DNA of 64,000 bases, from NCBI RefSeq assembly GCF_036227205.1, contig NZ_CP109442.1, forward strand, positions 1,612,001 to 1,676,000. The letters run 5' to 3'. Made by a program: the position numbers and the translations under genes. Below the pieces are notes generated by a model. That model made no database searches. It was given only the letters and a program-made list of their open reading frames with translations, and was not told the DNA's origin. Each line of letters begins with the position of its first letter. Within the stretch, counting starts at the first letter, position 1. This DNA is from Amycolatopsis sp. NBC_01480 (lineage in GTDB: Bacteria; Actinomycetota; Actinomycetes; Mycobacteriales; Pseudonocardiaceae). This document shows positions 59,991 to 64,000 of this stretch, piece by piece.

Positions 59991-60022
59991 GATGGCCCGC
60001 ACGCGAGCGCGTGCGGGCCATC
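59991..60022 (-). terminator. hairpin between hpf and secA
   Basis: Perfect 14-bp arms GATGGCCCGCACGC and its complement around GAGC, beginning 23 bp after the hpf stop on the minus strand. No T-run follows. Confidence 0.65.
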
Positions 60023-60044
60023 CGGGACAGGTGATCGGAGGGGC

Positions 60045-60734
60045 TCAGCCGAGCCGGATCACGCCGTAGTCGAAGCCCTTTCGCCGGTAGACGACACTCG
60101 GCCGGCCGGCCTCGGAGTCGTTGAACAGGTAGAAGTCGTGGCCGACCAGCTCCATCTCGTAGAGAGCCTGGTCCACCGTCATCGGGTCCGCGCCGTGCTG
60201 CTTCTCGCGGACGACGCGGCCGGGCTGATGGCCCAGTTCGTCGTCTTCCCAGCGCTTCTGCTGGGGAATCTCCCCGGTGCCCGCGAAGCCGTTCACCATG
60301 GGTTCGGCCGCTTCGCTCTCGGGGGCGTCCAGCACCGCCGTACCGGCGGCAGGACGGGCGACGGCGTCGGATCCGCCGGCCATCGCCACGGAGGTCGCCT
60401 CGGCGACCGACTCCGGGCGGCTGCGTCCGTAGTGCACGCGCCGCCGGTCGTGTGTCCGCCTCAGCCGGTTCTCCAGCTTGGTGACGGCGGAGTCGAGCGC
60501 GGCGTAGAAGTCCGCTGCGCACGCTTCAGCGCGTACGGCCGGGCCTCGGCCCTTCCCGGTGATCTCGACGCGCTGGCAGCTCTTGGCCTGCCGGCGGTTG
60601 GGCTCATGGAAGAGTTCGACCTCGTAGCGGATGACCTTCTTGTCGTAGCGCTCGAGCCGGGCCAGCTTCTCGCTGACGAGTGCCCGATAGTGCTCGGGCA
60701 CCTCCACGTTGCGGCCCTTAACGACGATGTCCAT
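60045..60734 (-). CDS. hpf: long-form ribosome hibernation promoting factor
   Basis: A 229-residue long HPF that dimerises 70S ribosomes into 100S in resting cells. The N-terminal S30AE domain starts MDIVVKGRNVEVPEHYRALV and contains EITGKGRGPAVRAEACAADF. A flexible linker (about 100-165) joins the C-terminal dimerisation domain KQHGADPMTVDQALYEMELV, then HDFYLFNDSEAGRPSVVYRR. Orthologous to Rv3241c, upstream of secA as in mycobacteria. Confidence 0.96.
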   Translation of the reverse strand: MDIVVKGRNVEVPEHYRALVSEKLARLERYDKKVIRYEVELFHEPNRRQAKSCQRVEITGKGRGPAVRAEACAADFYAALDSAVTKLENRLRRTHDRRRVHYGRSRPESVAEATSVAMAGGSDAVARPAAGTAVLDAPESEAAEPMVNGFAGTGEIPQQKRWEDDELGHQPGRVVREKQHGADPMTVDQALYEMELVGHDFYLFNDSEAGRPSVVYRRKGFDYGVIRLG

Positions 60735-61275
60735 ACACGACCTCCCTCGCTGAGATGACTGCGAGCTGTTGTGTGTTTACACGGCGCCGGTACTGCGGGG
60801 ACGGAGCCCGGATCTGGCGGGCTGAGAAGAACTCGGGAACCGGTCACGACGTCTCGTGGCGATTGCGCGAGCGCGGACTCAGCAGGCCTCCGGCGCCAGG
60901 GACATGGGCTGCATACCTCCCTGCCTGCGGGAATTACTGATAGCGGTGCACGTTAGCTTCATCACGCCGCTTGCAACAGCCCCCGAGCCGGGGGATGTCC
61001 CGGACTGGTAACCCGTCACGGCGCGCAGCGAAACCCCCGTGCCCATGGCGAAATCCCGTACCGGACGGCCGAGCGCGTGTCGCTCGATTTCACGCGGACG
61101 GCGCAATGGTCCAGGACCCCGGAGACCGAGGGTGACGGCCCGCTCCGCCACAGCCGCCACCCCGGTGGGGTGCTCGGCTGCCGGAGTGATTTCCCGACGA
61201 ACCCTCATGTCCCGACAACGGCCCGGGACCACGCCGCGTTCCCGCTTGACATCACTCATGTAGGTGACACCCCCA
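60735..61275. other. 541-bp region upstream of hpf, no gene
   Basis: It must contain the hpf promoter on the minus strand. Short overlapping frames show no homology that I recognise. A small hairpin (CCCCCGAGCCGGGGG) lies at about 60982-60996. Nothing else stands out apart from a possible SigR-like motif on the plus strand that I do not accept. Confidence 0.45.
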
Positions 61276-62097
61276 TCACCCGGCAGCGAGCAGCGTGAGC
61301 ACAGCCGCGACGGCGACGCCCGAACTTTTCAACGCGGCCACGCACGCGGCCGCGGTGGCCCCGGTGGTGACGATGTCGTCGAGCACCACGACCCGGCATC
61401 CCGGCGGCGGCCGCCCGTCCGGGACGAACCTGAGGCGCCCGGCCAGATTGGCGACGCGCTCGGCCCGGCCCAGGCCTACGGCGTCGCGGGTGGCTTTGAG
61501 TTCCAGTGCTGGTGCGACGAAGACTTCGGCGTGCGGGCTCGTTTCTGTTGAGGCCAGCTCCTGGGCGGCTGCCTCGGCGATCCGCAGCATGTGCGGGCCG
61601 CCTCGAACGCGCGACGCCGAACGTCGGCTAGGCGCGGGAACCAGGCACAGTGGGTCCGAGGTGGCGAACTGTGTGCAGGACCGCGTGGGTGTGCCGGGTG
61701 AGGCCGACGCCGCGGCAACTGGACCCGGCCGAGCTGGATTCGAGTGCCGGTCCGGATTCGAGTAGCCGAGGCCCGAGCCGGTGGGGCTGGGGCTTGCGCG
61801 GCTCGAACTCGCGCGGCCGGGGCTGAGGCCGCCGCCGGGCAGGGCGGGGAGGGCGGCAGCGATCGCCCGGCCGAGGAACGGGGCCAGGTCACGGCGGCCT
61901 CGCTCCTTGTACGCGATCAGGATTCGCCGGGCCGCGCCCTGGTGGCGGGCCAGGGCGTACGCGCGGACGACACCCGTCAGCGGGGGGCGGACCACCTCCG
62001 TGAGCGACCCCCACACCTGCGAACACGTCGCACAGCACGGGGCACCACGGACACCACAACCGGCGCAGCGGGCCGGGATGAGCAGATCGAGAACCAT
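61276..62097 (-). CDS. ComF-family phosphoribosyltransferase with a low-complexity insertion
   Basis: A 273-residue ComF-like protein. The N-terminal zinc finger has C11, C14, C22 and C25 (CAGCGVRGAPCCATC), and the PRPP-binding motif is VVVLDDIVTTGATAAA. Between the zinc part and VPAPSRRSASRVRGG there is a Ser/Pro/Gly-rich insertion at about residues 88-148, not usual in this family. ATG 62097 is the start. Orthologous to Rv3242c; bacterial roles beyond DNA uptake are unclear. Confidence 0.92.
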   Translation of the reverse strand: MVLDLLIPARCAGCGVRGAPCCATCSQVWGSLTEVVRPPLTGVVRAYALARHQGAARRILIAYKERGRRDLAPFLGRAIAAALPALPGGGLSPGRASSSRASPSPTGSGLGYSNPDRHSNPARPGPVAAASASPGTPTRSCTQFATSDPLCLVPAPSRRSASRVRGGPHMLRIAEAAAQELASTETSPHAEVFVAPALELKATRDAVGLGRAERVANLAGRLRFVPDGRPPPGCRVVVLDDIVTTGATAAACVAALKSSGVAVAAVLTLLAAG

Positions 62098-62134
62098 GAC
62101 CCGCAGTGTGCACCCGGGCACCGACAGTTTCCGG

Positions 62135-62180
62135 CTCGTGAGTGCCTATGACGGTTAGAACCGGCGTAGCCACTCACGAG
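62135..62180. repeat. 46-bp dispersed hairpin element, copy 2
   Basis: The same outer CTCGTGAGTG / CACTCACGAG and near-loop GACGGTT / AACCG as the copy at 26423-26468, with identical 22-2-22 layout. It lies between the lpqB stop and the comF start on the same strand. Confidence 0.75.
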
Positions 62181-62190
62181 CCCCGAACCG

Positions 62191-63939
62191 TCAGCCCGGG
62201 TAGAACGGCTCCGCGTCCGGCATCGAGTGGGGCTGGGGGCGCCAGACCTCGCCCAGTTCCGTGGCGTTCCACAGGCCACCGGCGTCCGCGACGACGATCG
62301 GGCGGCTCGGGGCGGAGGTGACGGCTCGGACCGGCGCCGTCAGGTTCGAGCTGTTGAACGCGTCCATCCGCCGCCCGTCCAGCGTGACGCGCTGGACCGG
62401 CTGGGAGGACGACGAGGTGACCACCACCAGCGAGTCCGCGGTCGAGCCCCAGTCGACGTCCACGACGTCGGACAGGACGCCCGGCTGCAGGACCCGCGGC
62501 TCGCGCAGGGTCACCGTGTCGGCGCTGCGGACCACGGCCGCCACGACGAGCTGGCCGTTCACGATGGCGGCCACGCGGGCGCCGTCGCGGGAAAGGCGCA
62601 GGCCGTCGATCTGGCCGAGGGCCAGCACGTCGTTCGCGTTCACGCTCTGGCGCAGCCAGTGGCCGGTCGGGTCGAGGACCATGCGGGCGACCGTCGAGCG
62701 GTCCACCACCGTCCAGACCTCGCCCGACGGACCCGCGCCGGCCGGTGCCGGGCGCCAGGTCGGACGGCTCAGGGTGCCGCCGGTGAGATCGGCCAGCGGC
62801 AGGTCCCGGCCCATGTCGCCGATCCGCAGGCGCACCTGCCCGCCGTCGCGCTCCACCACCGCGAGGCGCTTGCCGTCGATGGACTGGGCGGCGTTGACGA
62901 CGTTGTACGCGCCGTTGCCCGCGGCCCCCTCGATGGGCGCGCCGTCGCCGAGCGAGCGGATGCGGCCGCCGGCCGTCATCAGGCCTGTGAGGCCCGAGTT
63001 GGGCGACGAAGCGGCGCTGTACGCGGGTACGTCGCTGCTTCGCCAGTACTCGTGGTCGCGCACCAGCGGCATGCCGTCGGCGAGCAGCCGGATGCGCGTG
63101 GACGTGACAGTCTGCATCGACAGGACGATCTGCGCGGCGATCAGCGCGCGCGTCTCCGGGCTGGCCCCGGTGAGGCCGGACAGCTGCACCATCAGCGAGC
63201 CGTCGTCGTTGTTCTTCACGTTCGTCTCGAGCGAGACCTGGTCGCCGAGCAGGTTCTTCACCGCGCCGGCCAGCCCGGCCGACGGGCCCTGCAGGATCAG
63301 GTCCATCACGCGCCCGGGCAGCCCGGACTGGGGCGCCGCCGCGACGTAGCGCAGATCCGGCACGAAAGTCCCCGAGTCCGTCGAGTAGAAGCTCACCGCG
63401 ACCCGGTTGTAGTTGGCCTCGAAGTCGTCGTCGGTCACCAGCAGCGCCGACGGCGGGACGGAGATCCGCCACTGCCCGTCCGCCTGCTTGCGGACCTCGA
63501 CCCGCTGCTCCGTCGGGCCGGAGCCGGGGATGAACGCGCTGTCCGCGCTCATCGTGCCGAGCACGGACCCGCGCAGGACCACCTCGCGCACGTTCGGGTC
63601 CCGCGCGGGCCCGGTGGACGGCGGGGCCGCCTGGGTGTCGAAGTTGGTGCCGAAGATGTTGTCGATGATCGTCATCGAGCGGCTGGGCTTCCAGGCGCTG
63701 CGCTGCTGGTCGTCGAGGTACGCCCGGGCGGCCGCGTTGCTCGACCGCGGGTCGCCGCTGGCGAGCACGAAGTTCCGCACCAGCGTCAGCGGGTCGATGT
63801 CCTTCGCCGGCTCGGGCGCGTCGTTCCCTTGCGGCGAGGGGCGGTCGTCGGAGACGGCCACGGGCTGGGACTCGAGCGGGACGTTCGCGCAGCCGGCCAC
63901 GACCAGCACGCTGAGCAGGACGAGCAGGACGCGCTTCAC
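62191..63939 (-). CDS. lpqB: lipoprotein LpqB (GerMN domain, MtrB partner)
   Basis: A 582-residue lipoprotein that binds the sensor kinase MtrB outside the membrane and modulates the MtrAB system. Signal with lipobox VVAGC (Cys at 17). An N-terminal tandem (about 40-190), the GerMN domain (about 200-310, with DLILQGPSAGLAGAVKNLLG), and a C-terminal beta-propeller-like half follow. The GTG start overlaps the mtrB stop (GTGA), the usual mtrA-mtrB-lpqB order. Confidence 0.95.
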   Translation of the reverse strand: MKRVLLVLLSVLVVAGCANVPLESQPVAVSDDRPSPQGNDAPEPAKDIDPLTLVRNFVLASGDPRSSNAAARAYLDDQQRSAWKPSRSMTIIDNIFGTNFDTQAAPPSTGPARDPNVREVVLRGSVLGTMSADSAFIPGSGPTEQRVEVRKQADGQWRISVPPSALLVTDDDFEANYNRVAVSFYSTDSGTFVPDLRYVAAAPQSGLPGRVMDLILQGPSAGLAGAVKNLLGDQVSLETNVKNNDDGSLMVQLSGLTGASPETRALIAAQIVLSMQTVTSTRIRLLADGMPLVRDHEYWRSSDVPAYSAASSPNSGLTGLMTAGGRIRSLGDGAPIEGAAGNGAYNVVNAAQSIDGKRLAVVERDGGQVRLRIGDMGRDLPLADLTGGTLSRPTWRPAPAGAGPSGEVWTVVDRSTVARMVLDPTGHWLRQSVNANDVLALGQIDGLRLSRDGARVAAIVNGQLVVAAVVRSADTVTLREPRVLQPGVLSDVVDVDWGSTADSLVVVTSSSSQPVQRVTLDGRRMDAFNSSNLTAPVRAVTSAPSRPIVVADAGGLWNATELGEVWRPQPHSMPDAEPFYPG

Positions 63940-64000
63940 CGGCCGACCTCCTCGCGGTCGGCGCCGGAGTCGGCCAGGATCGCCTCGGGCGCGGGCTGGA
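63936..64000 (-). CDS. mtrB: 3' end of sensor kinase MtrB, cut by window
   Basis: Only the last 21 codons are present, ending ILADSGADREEVGR and TGA. The TGA overlaps the lpqB GTG. An acidic tail like this is typical after the MtrB ATPase domain, and lpqB is always preceded by mtrB in Actinobacteria, so the call rests mainly on synteny. Confidence 0.65.
   Translation of the reverse strand, partial: QPAPEAILADSGADREEVGR

Noticed and set aside
60929..60954. GGGAAT-N17-GTT on the plus strand, resembling a SigH/SigR promoter
   Set aside because: The spacing is one base short, it points away from hpf, and no gene follows on that strand. Likely chance.

Overview
This window is high-GC actinobacterial chromosome, most likely from Pseudonocardiaceae and probably Amycolatopsis or a close relative. 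The evidence is the strong third-position G/C bias, frequent GTG/TTG starts with stop-start overlaps, and a set of Actinobacteria-specific genes: kgd, whiB1, pdtaS, a mycothiol-type sigH/rshA pair, F420-type luciferase-like enzymes, ribosomal protein bL37, a Rv3235-like protein and lpqB/mtrB. The genus is inferred; no 16S gene is present. I saw no tRNA, rRNA, insertion sequence, prophage or CRISPR array.

Layout. 1-8.9 kb is accessory: a PucR regulator, small oxidoreductases, a decayed TetR stump, an aldo/keto reductase divergent from an MmyB-type regulator, alanine dehydrogenase, and a two-gene islet of a Schlafen/AlbA-like ATPase translationally coupled to an orphan ParA. 8.9-18.4 kb holds an acyltransferase, a two-component system, an ABC-2-type pair and a large fused ABC exporter with asymmetric ATP sites. 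18.5-26.4 kb carries a DUF4291 protein, kgd, a GNAT, and a flavin monooxygenase facing its presumed TetR repressor across a clear operator. 26.4-29.9 kb is a four-gene osmolyte importer operon. 29.9-41.3 kb is mixed metabolism: a BpsA-like methyltransferase-fold protein, a DUF4143 ATPase behind 23-bp tandem repeats, a luciferase-like enzyme, malic enzyme with a strong terminator, a sugar epimerase, an exported cholesterol oxidase, a phosphatase, acetyltransferases and a lipid kinase.

41.3-64 kb is a conserved block that follows the Mycobacterium tuberculosis Rv3219-Rv3245c order: whiB1, pdtaS, rshA-sigH, ybaK, SRAP peptidase, rsgA, WS/DGAT, Rv3235-like, secA, hpf, comF, lpqB, mtrB. The differences from that order are informative. 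aroA is absent between the SRAP gene and rsgA. The two split ybaK fragments are one intact gene here. A TrmH methyltransferase, a HAD protein and a P450 are inserted.

Functional links. pdtaS, whiB1 and sigH/rshA are sensing and redox-regulation genes. hpf, rsgA, bL37 and TrmH act on the ribosome. secA and the lipoproteins (lpqB and two LppX-like genes) belong to the envelope, with mtrB-lpqB as a signalling pair. Unexplained non-coding structure includes two 46-bp dispersed hairpins of one family, a 23-bp tandem array, a tandem duplication across the TrmH/HAD junction, a degenerate repeat tract after the Rv3235-like gene, and several perfect dyads next to start codons.
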